36,468 nt of DNA, taken from assembly GCF_000622225.1 (NCBI RefSeq), contig NZ_KK211414.1, positions 1 through 36,468 on the forward strand, read 5' to 3'. The notes under the pieces were generated by a model. That model did not search any database. It was not told the DNA's origin and saw only the letters and a list, made by a program, of their open reading frames with translations. A program made the position numbers and the translations under genes. Below, piece after piece: positions 26,653-36,356 of this stretch. Numbering within the stretch: the stretch's first letter is position 1; every line of letters starts with the position of its first letter. The stretch is from Roseomonas mucosa ATCC BAA-692. Its GTDB lineage: Bacteria; Pseudomonadota; Alphaproteobacteria; Acetobacterales; Acetobacteraceae.

Positions 26653-27671
26653 GGGCCGGCAGAATGTCCGCAACCTCCGCCCTCGGCCTCCGCACGAAGC
26701 CCCGTTACAACCGCTTGCCCATTCTTCTGGGAAGCGCCGCACTCGTGCTGGCCATCCTGCCTCTGGCTGCCGGTACCAGCCCCTATCTCCTGGGCCTGCT
26801 CATATCGGCCCTGATCCTCTCCGGCCTAGCCCTGTCCTGGGCCCTGCTGGGCAACCTCGGCGGCATGGTCTCCTTCGGCCATGCAGCATTCTTTGGAGTG
26901 GGTTCCTATGCTTCCGCCTTGCTGGCGGGAAAGCTCGGGATCCCGGTGCTTCTGGCCATTCCGCTCGGCGGCGCCTTCGCGACCCTGGCATCGCTTGCCA
27001 TGCTGCCGGCGCTTCGCCTGTCCGGACCGTATTTCGCGCTTGCCATCCTCGCCTATGCGCAGATCTTCCGCATCCTGGCGACGGAGTTGGACTGGCTGAC
27101 CGGCGGCTCGGCCGGGCTGCAAAGGTATCCCGGCCTGCCTGACATCCTGGGCCTCGACCTCGCGAGCCGGCCGGGAAGCTATGTCCTTGTCCTCGTCGCT
27201 GTTATCCTGTCCGCCATGGTCTACATGGCCATCCGGCGCAGCCACACCGGTACCGCGCTCCGCGCGATCGCCGACAGCGAGGATGCGACCCGTGTCGTGG
27301 GGGTCAACTCGACCCTCCTGAAGACCTGGATGTTGCTCCTTTCAGCCTTCATCGCGGGCGTGTTCGGGGCGCTGAACGCGCACATCATCGGCTTCCTGGA
27401 GCCCGACTACGCCTTTTCCAGCATCTGGAGTGTCATGCCCATCATTGCCGCGATCTTCGGCGGCTACCGTACCGTTCTGGGCCCTGTGCTGGGTGCCGTG
27501 GTGATCTACCTCTTCGACCAGGTCTTCGCAAAGAGCCTGATCCCCGTCGGGCACCAGATCCTGCTCGGCGTGTTGCTGGCCATCATGGTGCTGATCGCGC
27601 CCAACGGTCTCGCCGGCCTGATGTCGCGGTTCCGCGCCAAGCTGGGGGAGAAGAGCCATGCTGGAGCTTGA
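26649..27671 (+). CDS. ABC transporter permease, LivM type
   Basis: A 340-residue multi-helix permease. Typical LivM stretches are GNLGGMVSFGHAAFFGVG and the coupling loop ALRAIADSEDATRVVGVN. ATG 26649 overlaps the livH-type stop; an internal ATG at 26664 is an alternative start. It forms the translocation pore together with the LivH-type protein. Confidence 0.88.
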   Translation: MRAGRMSATSALGLRTKPRYNRLPILLGSAALVLAILPLAAGTSPYLLGLLISALILSGLALSWALLGNLGGMVSFGHAAFFGVGSYASALLAGKLGIPVLLAIPLGGAFATLASLAMLPALRLSGPYFALAILAYAQIFRILATELDWLTGGSAGLQRYPGLPDILGLDLASRPGSYVLVLVAVILSAMVYMAIRRSHTGTALRAIADSEDATRVVGVNSTLLKTWMLLLSAFIAGVFGALNAHIIGFLEPDYAFSSIWSVMPIIAAIFGGYRTVLGPVLGAVVIYLFDQVFAKSLIPVGHQILLGVLLAIMVLIAPNGLAGLMSRFRAKLGEKSHAGA

Positions 27672-28368
27672 TGCCGTTACCGTCCGGTTCGGCGGGCTCA
27701 CCGCGCTTTCGGGCATTTCCTTTCAAATAGAAAGGGGAGAGATCCTGGGGCTTGTCGGACCCAACGGTGCAGGCAAGACAACGCTGTTCAACTGCATATC
27801 CGGCCTGGTGAAGGCCCGCGGACGCATCGCCTTCGAAGGCCGGGACATCATCGGCCTGCCGCTGCACAAGAGGGCCCGCGCCGGGATCGGCAGGACCTTT
27901 CAGATCACGCAGCCGATGCACCACCTTTCGGTCCGGGAGAACCTCACGGTGGCGCAGGTCTTCGGGGCAGGCCGGTTCGATCCGGTCCGGATCGGCGAGA
28001 TCCTGGAGGTGATGGAACTGTCCCACAAGGCGGATCTGGATGCGGCCACGTCGCTGGCCCTACAGGAACTCAAACGCCTGGAGATTGCCAAGGCGCTGGC
28101 AACCGAGCCGAAGCTTCTTCTCCTGGACGAGGTGCTGGCGGGTCTCGAAAGCAATGCGAAGCGCCTTTTCATGCTGAAGTTGAAGGAGCTTCATCGCCTG
28201 TTCGGCCTGACCATCGTGATCGTGGAACATGACATCGAAACGATATCGGAGCTCTGCACCCGCGCCGTGGTACTGAGCTTCGGCCAACTCATCGCCGATG
28301 GGGCGCCCGAGAAGGTCTTCCGCGATCCAGCGGTGATGGAGAGCTATACGGGGACCGCCCATGCTTGA
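27658..28368 (+). CDS. ABC transporter ATPase, LivG type, degenerate signature motif
   Basis: A 236-residue ATPase with Walker A GPNGAGKT (34-41), Walker [13 protein letters not shown] and the switch His in IVEHD. The ABC signature, normally LSxGQ before RLEIA, reads [15 protein letters not shown] here. It is also about 20 residues shorter than typical LivG. Degenerate signatures occur in some LivG-type paralogues (recollection), so the protein may still work as half of a heterodimer whose competent site uses the LivF signature. It overlaps the permease gene by 14 bases and the LivF gene by 8. Confidence 0.85.
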   Translation: MLELDAVTVRFGGLTALSGISFQIERGEILGLVGPNGAGKTTLFNCISGLVKARGRIAFEGRDIIGLPLHKRARAGIGRTFQITQPMHHLSVRENLTVAQVFGAGRFDPVRIGEILEVMELSHKADLDAATSLALQELKRLEIAKALATEPKLLLLDEVLAGLESNAKRLFMLKLKELHRLFGLTIVIVEHDIETISELCTRAVVLSFGQLIADGAPEKVFRDPAVMESYTGTAHA

Positions 28369-29068
28369 GACCAGGCACCTGACCTCCGGCTACGGCGCCA
28401 TCACCGTCCTCTGGGATCTCGACCTGACCTTCCGGGAAGGCGCCCTGACGGCCATCGTGGGCCCGAACGGGGCAGGAAAAACCACCCTGCTGCGCACGCT
28501 GGTCGGGCTCCTTCCCTACCAGGGCGAGATACTGCTCGGCGGCGAGCCGATCCGGCGCAGGACCTGGGATCTGGTCGGGGAGGGGATCGTCATGGTTCCC
28601 GAGGGCCGTTTGCTGTTCCGCGACATGACCGTGGAAGAGAATCTTTGCCTCGGTGCCTACCCCACACGGTGCCGGAGCGAGATGGCCGCCAACCTCGACC
28701 GCGTCTACACTTTCTTCCCGCGCCTCAAGGAACGGCGTCAGCAGATCGCGGGCTCGCTGTCCGGCGGCGAGGCGCAGATGGTCGCGATGGGGCGCGGACT
28801 GATGGCGAAGCCGCGCATCCTTCTCATCGACGAGCCGTCCCTGGGACTGGCACCGGTCATCGTGAAGGAGGTGTTCGACATCATTCGCCGGCTGAAGTCC
28901 GATGGCATCACCATCGTGCTCATCGAGCAGAACACCAGGATGGCTCTCGCCGTCGCTGACGATGTCCATCTGATGCGCTCGGGCAAGGTCGTCCTCTCGG
29001 ATGCTGCGGCCGACATGGATCTCGACCGCCTGCACGACTTCTACTTCGCGAGGGAGGCGACGGGCTGA
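28361..29068 (+). CDS. ABC transporter ATPase, LivF type
   Basis: A 235-residue ATPase with Walker A GPNGAGKT (34-41), an intact signature LSGGEAQM, Walker B RILLIDEPSLGL and the switch His position replaced by Gln in LIEQNTRMA, as is usual for LivF. It completes the importer. Its TGA overlaps the start of the NMO-family gene (TGATG), implying translational coupling of the transporter to a metabolic enzyme. Confidence 0.88.
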   Translation: MLETRHLTSGYGAITVLWDLDLTFREGALTAIVGPNGAGKTTLLRTLVGLLPYQGEILLGGEPIRRRTWDLVGEGIVMVPEGRLLFRDMTVEENLCLGAYPTRCRSEMAANLDRVYTFFPRLKERRQQIAGSLSGGEAQMVAMGRGLMAKPRILLIDEPSLGLAPVIVKEVFDIIRRLKSDGITIVLIEQNTRMALAVADDVHLMRSGKVVLSDAAADMDLDRLHDFYFAREATG

Positions 29069-30057
29069 TGGAGTATCCTGGCCGTCCCCTGCCGGAGCTG
29101 TTCCGCGACAGGCTGATGCTGCCTGTGATCGCGTCCCCCATGTTCATCGTGTCCCGCCCGGAGCTCGTCATCGCCGAGTGCCTCTCGGGGATCGTTGGAT
29201 CCTTCCCGGCCTTGAATGCTCGCGCCCCGGATACGCTCGATGGGTGGCTGGAGCGGATCAAGGCGGAGCTCGCCGCCGCGCAGGCGGCAGATCCTGACCG
29301 CAGGATCGCGCCCTTCGCCGTGAACCAGATCGTGCATGCGTCGAATGACCGTTTGGAGCAGGACATGGAAACCTGCATCGCGCACGAGGTTCCACTCATC
29401 ATCACCTCCCTGCGCGCGCCTGGTGAGGTCGTCCGCCGGGTCCACGCCTATGGCGGCCTGGTCTTTCACGACGTCACCACGATCCGCCACGCCGAGAAGG
29501 CGCTGGAAGCCGGCGTGGACGGGTTGATTCTGGTCTGCGCCGGGGCGGGGGGTCACGCCGGAACGCTCAGTCCATTCGCGCTCCTGGGGGAGGTGCGCCG
29601 CATCTACGATGGTCCCGTCGCGCTGGCGGGCGCCATAGCGACGGGCGACGCGATCCTCGCGGCCCAAGCTCTCGGCGCCGACTTTGCCTATATGGGCACC
29701 CGCTTCATCGCGACCGAGGAGGCGAACGCCGCTCCGCCCTACAAGGAGATGATTGAGGCGGCGAGCGCTTCCGACATCCTCTACTCGTCCTTCTTCACAG
29801 GCGTCCCTGGCAACTACCTGAAGCCGAGCATCGTGGCCGCCGGGCTCGATCCGGAAGCGCTGCCCCTCCTCGATAAGAGCGCGATGAATTTCGGATCGTC
29901 AGGCGTGAAGCCCTGGCGAAACATCTGGGGCGCCGGTCAGGGCGTTGGTGCGATCGCCGACACCCTCCCGGTGACGGAGGTGGTGGCGCGCCTGTCGCAG
30001 GAATACCGGAGCGCCATCGGCCGCCTTACCCAGACGACCGCACCGTTCCGAACCTAG
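29068..30057 (+). CDS. Nitronate monooxygenase-family FMN enzyme
   Basis: A 329-residue TIM-barrel FMN protein of the 2-nitropropane dioxygenase/NMO family. It has the N-terminal LPVIASPMFIVSRPEL, the catalytic-His motif GAGGHAG (His163), and the phosphate-binding region ALAGAIATGDAI with GADFAYMGTRF. Many family members in beta-oxidation or CoA-ester operons are not true nitronate oxidases and may act as enoyl reductases or quinone reductases. The overlap with the transporter ATPase gene puts it in the carboxylate uptake and degradation unit. Its reaction there is unknown. Confidence 0.8.
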   Translation: MEYPGRPLPELFRDRLMLPVIASPMFIVSRPELVIAECLSGIVGSFPALNARAPDTLDGWLERIKAELAAAQAADPDRRIAPFAVNQIVHASNDRLEQDMETCIAHEVPLIITSLRAPGEVVRRVHAYGGLVFHDVTTIRHAEKALEAGVDGLILVCAGAGGHAGTLSPFALLGEVRRIYDGPVALAGAIATGDAILAAQALGADFAYMGTRFIATEEANAAPPYKEMIEAASASDILYSSFFTGVPGNYLKPSIVAAGLDPEALPLLDKSAMNFGSSGVKPWRNIWGAGQGVGAIADTLPVTEVVARLSQEYRSAIGRLTQTTAPFRT

Positions 30058-30117
30058 TCAGCGTGGATCGGAGATCCCCCGATTTCGCGACCCGCCCCGC
30101 ATATGAAAGATCCAGCG

Positions 30118-30870
30118 ATGAAGACCGGCATTGTCACAACGTATCCACGGCCGGGAATCGTCCAGATAACCATGACCCGTCCGGAACGCCGCAACGCTCT
30201 TGATCGCGCGGCCTATCGGGCCTTGGCGGAAGCGTTGACCGACGCGGAAAGAGACAATGCTGTCCGTGCCATCGTGCTGACTGGCGCTGAGGGATGCTTC
30301 ACGGCTGGAAACGACCTTGCCGACTTCCAGGACGTCTCCATCAACCATGATTCCAGTGAGGGCCTCGGCTATCTCAGGGTTCTCGCCGAGGCTTCCAAAC
30401 CCGTGCTGGCTGCCGTGGAGGGTTTCGCGATCGGAATAGGCACGACCATGCTGTTGCACTGCGATCTGGCCTATTCGGGTGCGGGCACCATGTTCCGCCT
30501 TCCTTTTGCCCATCTGGGGCTGTGTCCCGAGGGAGCCTCCAGCTATCTGCTTCCTCTGGCGTCTGGCACGAAGCGCGCCGCCGAGCTCCTGCTTCTGGGT
30601 GAGGCTTTCACCGCGCAGATGGCTGCCGAGGCAGGTATCGTCAACGAAGTGACCGAAACCGGAGAAGCGCTCGCTCGCGCAATCGGAAAGGCGGAACTCC
30701 TGGCAGCACTGCCACCAGCGGCTCTTGCCACGACCAAGCGGCTGTTGCGCCGTACTCATGCACGTGCCGTTGCTGAAACTCTGGAGAGAGAGGCGGCGGA
30801 GTTTCATGCTCTGCGGCTTCAGCCGGCAGCCCAGGCGGCTTTCAGGGCTTTCCTGGAGCGGAAAAGATGA
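30118..30870 (+). CDS. Enoyl-CoA hydratase/isomerase-family protein
   Basis: A 250-residue single-domain crotonase. The oxyanion-hole segment is [10 protein letters not shown] (61-70), with [16 protein letters not shown] in the second. A single acidic residue, Glu138 in [14 protein letters not shown], sits where delta3-delta2-enoyl-CoA isomerase-like members keep theirs; the first hydratase Glu is not obvious. It may replace the pimE function (an enoyl-CoA hydratase) missing from the minus-strand pim operon, or isomerise a double bond. ATG 30118 was chosen over 30103; neither has a strong ribosome site. Confidence 0.8.
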   Translation: MKTGIVTTYPRPGIVQITMTRPERRNALDRAAYRALAEALTDAERDNAVRAIVLTGAEGCFTAGNDLADFQDVSINHDSSEGLGYLRVLAEASKPVLAAVEGFAIGIGTTMLLHCDLAYSGAGTMFRLPFAHLGLCPEGASSYLLPLASGTKRAAELLLLGEAFTAQMAAEAGIVNEVTETGEALARAIGKAELLAALPPAALATTKRLLRRTHARAVAETLEREAAEFHALRLQPAAQAAFRAFLERKR

Positions 30871-30973
30871 GACAGCCATCCTTGCAGTCTTCCCGAACCA
30901 AGAACTCCCTCTTGATCGCCCGCAAGAGCGCGTTACACCCGAAGAGGCCCCCGGAACTCCCAGAGGTAACTCC

Positions 30974-31786
30974 ATGACCCAACCCGCGGCATTGCTGCCG
31001 GATCACGACATCGAGGGTGACGGAAAGGAAGACCGTCACTTCGTGACGGCCCTGGCGCGTGGACTCGAGATCCTGGCCTGCTTCAAGCGAGGCGAGACCT
31101 TCCTGGCGAATCAGGACTTCGCCGAGAGGTGCAAACTCCCTCGCTCGACCGTATCCCGCCTGACCTACACGCTCACGAAGCTTGGTTACCTGCATTTCGT
31201 TGAGGATGTCGGCAAGTACCGTCTCGGCACACAACTCATTGCCCTTGGCACGGTCGCGCTTGGTGGGCTCGACATAAGGCAGATGGCCCGGCCGGCGATG
31301 CGGGAGCTTGCCAGTTTCTCGAACGCCACAGTTGGACTGGCGGTGCGTGATCGGCTTTCCATGCGCTACGTGGAATGTCTTCGCGGTCCGGCGGCGATAT
31401 CGCTCAATATCGATGTTGGCGTCCGTATGTCGATGGTCCGCTCCTCGATAGGACGTGCTTTCATCTCCGTCCTGACGCCCAGCGAACGCGCGCCGTTGTT
31501 CGACGAGCTCCGCATGCTCGACCCACTCGCATGGCCCAGGATTCATGAGAGTCTTGAGAGCTCCATGGCCGATCACGCCACGCTGGGCTGTTGCTGTTCC
31601 TTTGGCGAATGGCAGAAGAGTGTCAGTGCGATCGCAGTCGGCTTCCGCCCCGGCGGCGGCTTGCCTCCGATGGCAATCAACTGCGGTGCGCCCACTGTCA
31701 TCTCCGAGCCCCAGTTTCTCTTGGACGAGGTCCGTCCGCGGCTTGTGGAAATGGTTCGACGCCTTGACGGTGTCATGGGTGCGTGA
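30974..31786 (+). CDS. IclR-family transcriptional regulator
   Basis: A 270-residue regulator with an N-terminal winged helix-turn-helix (about 22-85, including LPRSTVSRLTYTLTKLGYL) and a C-terminal GAF-like effector domain (100-265). The effector part includes MRELASFSNATVGLAV and SSIGRAFISV. IclR proteins often act on aromatic or carboxylate degradation operons as activators or repressors. ATG 30974 follows AGAGGTAAC. A longer upstream frame overlaps the crotonase gene and was rejected. The paired palindromes at 24138 and 24253 are its likely targets. Confidence 0.85.
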   Translation: MTQPAALLPDHDIEGDGKEDRHFVTALARGLEILACFKRGETFLANQDFAERCKLPRSTVSRLTYTLTKLGYLHFVEDVGKYRLGTQLIALGTVALGGLDIRQMARPAMRELASFSNATVGLAVRDRLSMRYVECLRGPAAISLNIDVGVRMSMVRSSIGRAFISVLTPSERAPLFDELRMLDPLAWPRIHESLESSMADHATLGCCCSFGEWQKSVSAIAVGFRPGGGLPPMAINCGAPTVISEPQFLLDEVRPRLVEMVRRLDGVMGA

Positions 31787-31815
31787 GGGCTGGTTTTTCT
31801 CGGAGTTGCCATCTC

Positions 31816-32967
31816 ATGGATCAACCTGTTGCATACGCCAACGAACCGGATAACGGCTTGCCTCTGGCGGGTGTGCGCGTTCTGGACCTGTCCCGCATTC
31901 TCGCAGGACCGTGGTGCGCCATGGTGCTTGGCGATCTCGGCGCAGAAGTGGTGAAGGTCGAGCATCCGACCCGCGGCGACGATACGCGTGACTGGGGACT
32001 TCGCACCGGTCCAACCAACACGTCGTACTTCGATGCCGTGAATCGCAACAAGAGCTCTATCGGTGCCGATCTTTCGGCACCCGAGGGGGTGGCGGCAATC
32101 CGGAAGATGGCCCGCGAATGCGATGTCCTGGTCGAGAACTTCAAGACGGGCGGCGCCGACAGGCTCGGCCTGGGCTACGAGGCGCTGAGGGAGGAGAATC
32201 CCGGCCTCATCTACTGCTCGATCAGCGGCTATGCTTCTGATGGGCCTGAGGCCGCGCGACCGGGCTATGATCTGCTTGTTCAGGGGGAAGCCGGCCTCAT
32301 GGCCCTCAATGGGGAAGCCGGGCAGGCGCCGCTGAAGTTCGGCGTGGCTGCTGTTGATCTGTTCACCGGGCAGTATGCGGCGCAGGCGGTGCTTGCTGCG
32401 CTGTACCAGCGTGGCCGTACCGGCAAAGGGCGGCGGATAGAGCTTTCCCTGTTCGATTGCGGCGTGGCCATCACATCCTACTACGGATTGGAGGCCCTGG
32501 TTCAGGGAAAGGATCCACCACGTTACGGCAATTCGCATCCATCGATTGTTCCTTACGGTGTGTTCGAGGCAGCGGATGGACCACTGCTTATCACGGTTGG
32601 CAACAACGCACAGTTCCGCCGTTTCTGCGCGCGCGTGATCAATCGACAGGAACTCCTGGACGACGTCAGGTTCTCCACGAATCTGGAACGTTCAACAAAC
32701 CGTGCCCTTCTGATCCCTGTCATAGAAGAAGAACTGCGAAAGAAGACCCGGAGCCAGCTTCTACAGCTCCTGCGAGAAGAAGGAATTCCGGCGGGGGAAG
32801 TTCTCGGTCTTCACGAGGCCCTGCTTTCTCCCCGCACCGAGGCCAGCGGAATGGTGGTGCGGTCGGAGGATGGTGCTGCAACACGCTGGGTTCTGGCTCC
32901 CCCGTATCGTTTCGATGGCCGTCGCCTTCCCGTTCGCTCTCTCCCGCCTCCTTTGCGGAAGGGATAG
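31816..32967 (+). CDS. Class III CoA-transferase (CaiB/BaiF family)
   Basis: A 383-residue type III acyl-CoA transferase. It has the N-terminal VRVLDLSRILAGPWCAM, KVEHPTRGDDTR, the CoA-ester-forming Asp152 in RPGYDLLVQGEAG, and the C-terminal region EEGIPAGEVL. It transfers CoA between carboxylic acids and may activate the imported acid using an end-product CoA ester such as succinyl-CoA. The alternative start at 31783, overlapping the regulator, lacks the family N-terminus. The sequence ends the cargo; the next bases are IS remnants. Confidence 0.85.
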   Translation: MDQPVAYANEPDNGLPLAGVRVLDLSRILAGPWCAMVLGDLGAEVVKVEHPTRGDDTRDWGLRTGPTNTSYFDAVNRNKSSIGADLSAPEGVAAIRKMARECDVLVENFKTGGADRLGLGYEALREENPGLIYCSISGYASDGPEAARPGYDLLVQGEAGLMALNGEAGQAPLKFGVAAVDLFTGQYAAQAVLAALYQRGRTGKGRRIELSLFDCGVAITSYYGLEALVQGKDPPRYGNSHPSIVPYGVFEAADGPLLITVGNNAQFRRFCARVINRQELLDDVRFSTNLERSTNRALLIPVIEEELRKKTRSQLLQLLREEGIPAGEVLGLHEALLSPRTEASGMVVRSEDGAATRWVLAPPYRFDGRRLPVRSLPPPLRKG

Positions 32968-33048
32968 ATCGAGGACAGCCCTCTGTTTTGACCGGAACGG
33001 AGGTTACCCGGTTGGGACAGCAAGTGTGACGCGGTCCTGATAAGGGCC
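32968..33048. other. Short intergenic stretch after the CoA-transferase
   Basis: About 80 bases with no gene and no clear terminator hairpin. They mark the boundary between the catabolic cargo and IS/cas remnants. Confidence 0.5.
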
Positions 33049-33163
33049 GATGTGGAGATCCAGCTTACGCCTAGCGATCGGGCGCTGGTTCTCGCGGTGG
33101 ACGAGAGGAACCAGATCCGAGCCCTCGACCGCACCCGGTCGGAACTGTCGCTGATCCTGGCAC
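33049..33163 (+). pseudogene. IS630-family transposase fragment
   Basis: About 38 codons read DVEIQLTPSDRALVLAVDE then RNQIRALDRTRSEL, matching the IS630-family segment around the first catalytic Asp (VDE) and the conserved QALDRT. No flanking IS630 sequence is left on either side. It is a small relic next to the cas3 fragment. Confidence 0.6.
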
Positions 33164-33181
33164 CTCCTGCGGAGAAGGCCA

Positions 33182-33349
33182 ATGCGAAAGTACACCCATT
33201 CCATTCAAGGCAAGGAATCCACATCCTGGGAGGAGCTGTCAGCCCACCTTCAGGAGGTTTCGATGCGGACGGCTTCTTTCGCAAATCCCTTTGGATGGTC
33301 GGAAATGGCGCGAGCTGCTGACCTCCTTACCGCCGCGGACACAACCTAG
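33182..33349 (+). pseudogene. Probable cas3 5' fragment (HD-nuclease N-terminus)
   Basis: ATG 33182 follows a GGAGAAGG ribosome site and opens 55 codons. The segments YTHSIQGKES, SWEELSAHLQEVS and TASFANPFGWSEMARAADLL resemble the N-terminus of type I CRISPR Cas3 HD nucleases: AHS-G, W-L-HL-V, A-FA--FG and A-LL. In Cas3 the next residues are HDIGK, and the sequence departs from the family at exactly this point (TAADTT, then TAG). No array, cascade gene or helicase domain is nearby. It is most likely a relic left by a deletion at the edge of the IS21 element. Confidence 0.55.
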
Positions 33350-33378
33350 TGGAGTGATTCCAGCAGGCGTTTCCCGCG

Positions 33379-33429
33379 TGTTAACGCCGGGGGAAAGCTC
33401 CGCAGAAGTGCCGAGGCAAAAATCCCCAG
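33379..33429. repeat. IS21-family terminal inverted repeat, istB side
   Basis: Starts TGTTAACG and aligns without gaps with the reverse complement of 889-939 at about 37 of 51 positions, including CAGAAGTGC and TCCCCAG. Confidence 0.8.
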
Positions 33430-33443
33430 TTTGCGGTTGGTGG

Positions 33444-34304
<861 letters not shown>

Positions 34305-34308
<4 letters not shown>

Positions 34309-34871
34309 TTCCAGATGCCCCGCTCGGCCAGGCGTTGTCCCACCGCGGCATAGAAGTCGAGTGGCCGGCGCGACACACGCTCGCCTGGGCGGAGCGGGAC
34401 TGGCGTTGGTTTGTCCACCGCGCCCAGGGCATGCCGCCGCTGCTGCCGATGTCCTCCGGTGATCCGGCACTGGCCACGTCCTTCGAGTACCGGGTGGCTG
34501 GCCACCAGCTGCCCGGCCTCGAAGACCTGCACGGTGTCAGGCAGCAGATGCACCTCCACCGGCCGGCGGCGGGTGCTGTCGGGCACGCTGTACAGGTTGC
34601 CGCCCACCGAGACCATGCCGTCGCGGGTGATCCGCCGCTCCAGGCGCAGGGTTGCCTGGAACGGGCCAGCCGGCAGCGGCTGGAGGCTGGGGCGTTCCGC
34701 GGCAAAGTGTTCGGTCACCACCCGCCCGGTGGTCGCGTGCACCCATTGGTTGGCGACCTGGTCGAGCCACTGGCGGAACTGGGCGTTCAGATCGTCGAGG
34801 CTGCGGAAGCTGCGGGCGAGGAAGAAGTCCTCGCGGACGTAGCGGAAGGGCCGCTCCACCTTGCCCTTATC
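34305..34871 (-). pseudogene. istA: IS21 transposase IstA, 3' half
   Basis: Beginning at codon GAT (34869-34871), the frame reads DKGKVERPFRYVREDFFLA, holding the catalytic Glu of the DDE triad. It continues through the C-terminal domain (TGRVVTEHFAAERP, VSVGGNLYSVP) to LAERGIWK and a stop that overlaps istB. It joins in frame to the 5' half at 88-792, the shared codon GAT being present on both sides of the IS110. The intact protein would have about 422 residues. Confidence 0.88.
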
Positions 34872-34872
34872 C

Positions 34873-35126
34873 GGCATGATGGCCTCGGTGCCCCGATGTT
34901 TCTGCTGATCCTGGTGGATCGGCGCTATGGTGAGACCATCCGGGACATGGGGCACCGGGAGCACGCAAGTGCGGGCAGGCCGACGCATGAACCATGGGCT
35001 GCGAGCCCGAAGCTTTATCTGGCCGCCCCTGCGGCTCGCCCGGATGCGCTGCGAGCGCGGATCCGTAGTTGCCGTGTTGCCCGTCGGCTCCCGTTACGTG
35101 GAACAGGAAGGCAAGGAGGCAGGCCG
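34873..35126 (+). ncRNA. Probable bridge RNA region of the IS110 element
   Basis: In IS110-group elements the left non-coding end is transcribed into a bridge RNA whose loops pair with target and donor DNA. This 254-base end has room for it and contains a 7-bp stem GCGAGCC (35001-35007) / GGCTCGC (35033-35039). Two stretches resemble the reconstructed target. CTTTATCTG (35013-35021) resembles CCTTATCCG, both differences being G-U tolerant. GAGCGCGGAT (35053-35062) resembles the complement of ATCCGTGGTC with 8 of 10 identical. The RNA itself is inferred from the family; the guide matches are tentative. Confidence 0.45.
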
Positions 35127-36356
35127 GTGAGGATCGTGGGACTGGATATCCACCGCGTGTTCGCCGAGGCGGTGATGCTGGATGACGGCAAGGTCGTCCG
35201 CCTCGGGCGGGTCGGCATGACGCGAGACCATCTGGAGGCATTTGCCCGAACGCTGACGCACGACGACCACGTCGTGGTGGAGGCGACTGGAAATGCCGCA
35301 GCGGTGGTGGAAGTGATCGCACCGCACGTCGGGCACGTCGTCATCGCCAACCCGCGTCAGGTGCGGCTGATCGCGCATGCCAAGATCAAGACCGATACCA
35401 TTGACGCAACGGTCCTGGCGAAGCTCTACGCCAGCAACTTCCTGCCCGAGGTCTGGGTTCCGGACGCGAGGACCCTGGCACTGCGGCGGCAGGTCACGCG
35501 GCGCAACCAGATCGTGCGCCAGAGGGTACGGCTGAAGACCATCACGCAATCCATCCTGCACGCTCACCTCGTGCCGCAGTGCCCGCACGCTGACCTGTTC
35601 GGCCACCGGGGGCGGTCCTGGCTGCTGGCCCAGCACCTGCCGGCGGACGAGCGGGAGGCGGTTGAACGGCACCTGCGCGAGTACGACCGGCTGAGCGAGG
35701 ACCTCAAAGTCATCGAGCGCGAGCTGGCGCGCGATGCTCTGGCCGATGCCAGCATCCAGCGCCTGATGACCGTCCCGGGAAGCGACATGGTGGTGGCGCT
35801 TGGACTGTCAGCTGCCATCGGGCCAATCTCGCGGTTCCAGGGCCCGGACCAACTCGTCGCCTATCTCGGCCTGAACCCGAGCGTCCATCAGTCCGGCGAG
35901 GGGCGGCCCCAGCACGGCCGCATCACCAAGCAGGGTCGGGCCCATACCCGGACCATGCTGGTCGAGGCCGCCTGGCAGGCCGTGCGCGGGCCGGGTCCGT
36001 TGCGGGCGTTCTACCAGCGGGTCGCAGCCAGGCGCGGCAATCACATCGCCGCCGTCGCGGTCGCCAGGAAGCTGACCGTGATCGTTTGGCACATGCTGAC
36101 CAAAGGCGAGGACTACGCCGGGGTCAGGCCCGCCTTGCACGCCAAGAAGCTGCGGGATCTGGAACTGCGCTCGGGGCAGCCGGAGCGGCGTGGGCAGCGG
36201 GGCTCTGCCTACGAGTACAACCTGACCCGCACCCGGCAGGAAGAGAAGCGCCGGGGCGAGCAGGCCGAAACCGCCTACCGGCGCCTGACCGAGGGCTGGA
36301 CCAAACGGGGGAGGCGGGTGCCCACGGGTGCCGCAAAGGAGGCGCGACTGTCATAG
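35127..36356 (+). CDS. IS110-family transposase (DEDD recombinase)
   Basis: A 409-residue protein from GTG 35127. The N-terminal RuvC-like DEDD domain shows Asp7 in VGLDIH, Glu52 in VVVEATGN, and Asp90 and Asp93 in KTDTIDATVLAKL. A coiled-coil-like middle (about 170-205) precedes the Tnp20 domain. That domain has the YLGLNPSVHQSGEG motif, where Ser256 is the likely catalytic serine, and KQGRAHTRTMLVEAAW. Family members are RNA-guided recombinases that cut and join via the serine with help from the DEDD site. All key residues are present and the frame is intact, so this is the one insertion sequence in the window that looks active. AAGGAGGC precedes the start. Confidence 0.92.
   Translation: MRIVGLDIHRVFAEAVMLDDGKVVRLGRVGMTRDHLEAFARTLTHDDHVVVEATGNAAAVVEVIAPHVGHVVIANPRQVRLIAHAKIKTDTIDATVLAKLYASNFLPEVWVPDARTLALRRQVTRRNQIVRQRVRLKTITQSILHAHLVPQCPHADLFGHRGRSWLLAQHLPADEREAVERHLREYDRLSEDLKVIERELARDALADASIQRLMTVPGSDMVVALGLSAAIGPISRFQGPDQLVAYLGLNPSVHQSGEGRPQHGRITKQGRAHTRTMLVEAAWQAVRGPGPLRAFYQRVAARRGNHIAAVAVARKLTVIVWHMLTKGEDYAGVRPALHAKKLRDLELRSGQPERRGQRGSAYEYNLTRTRQEEKRRGEQAETAYRRLTEGWTKRGRRVPTGAAKEARLS

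Noticed and set aside
33182-33349. Functional CRISPR-Cas system
   Set aside because: Only a truncated Cas3-like N-terminus is present; no repeats with spacers and no other cas gene were found in the window.
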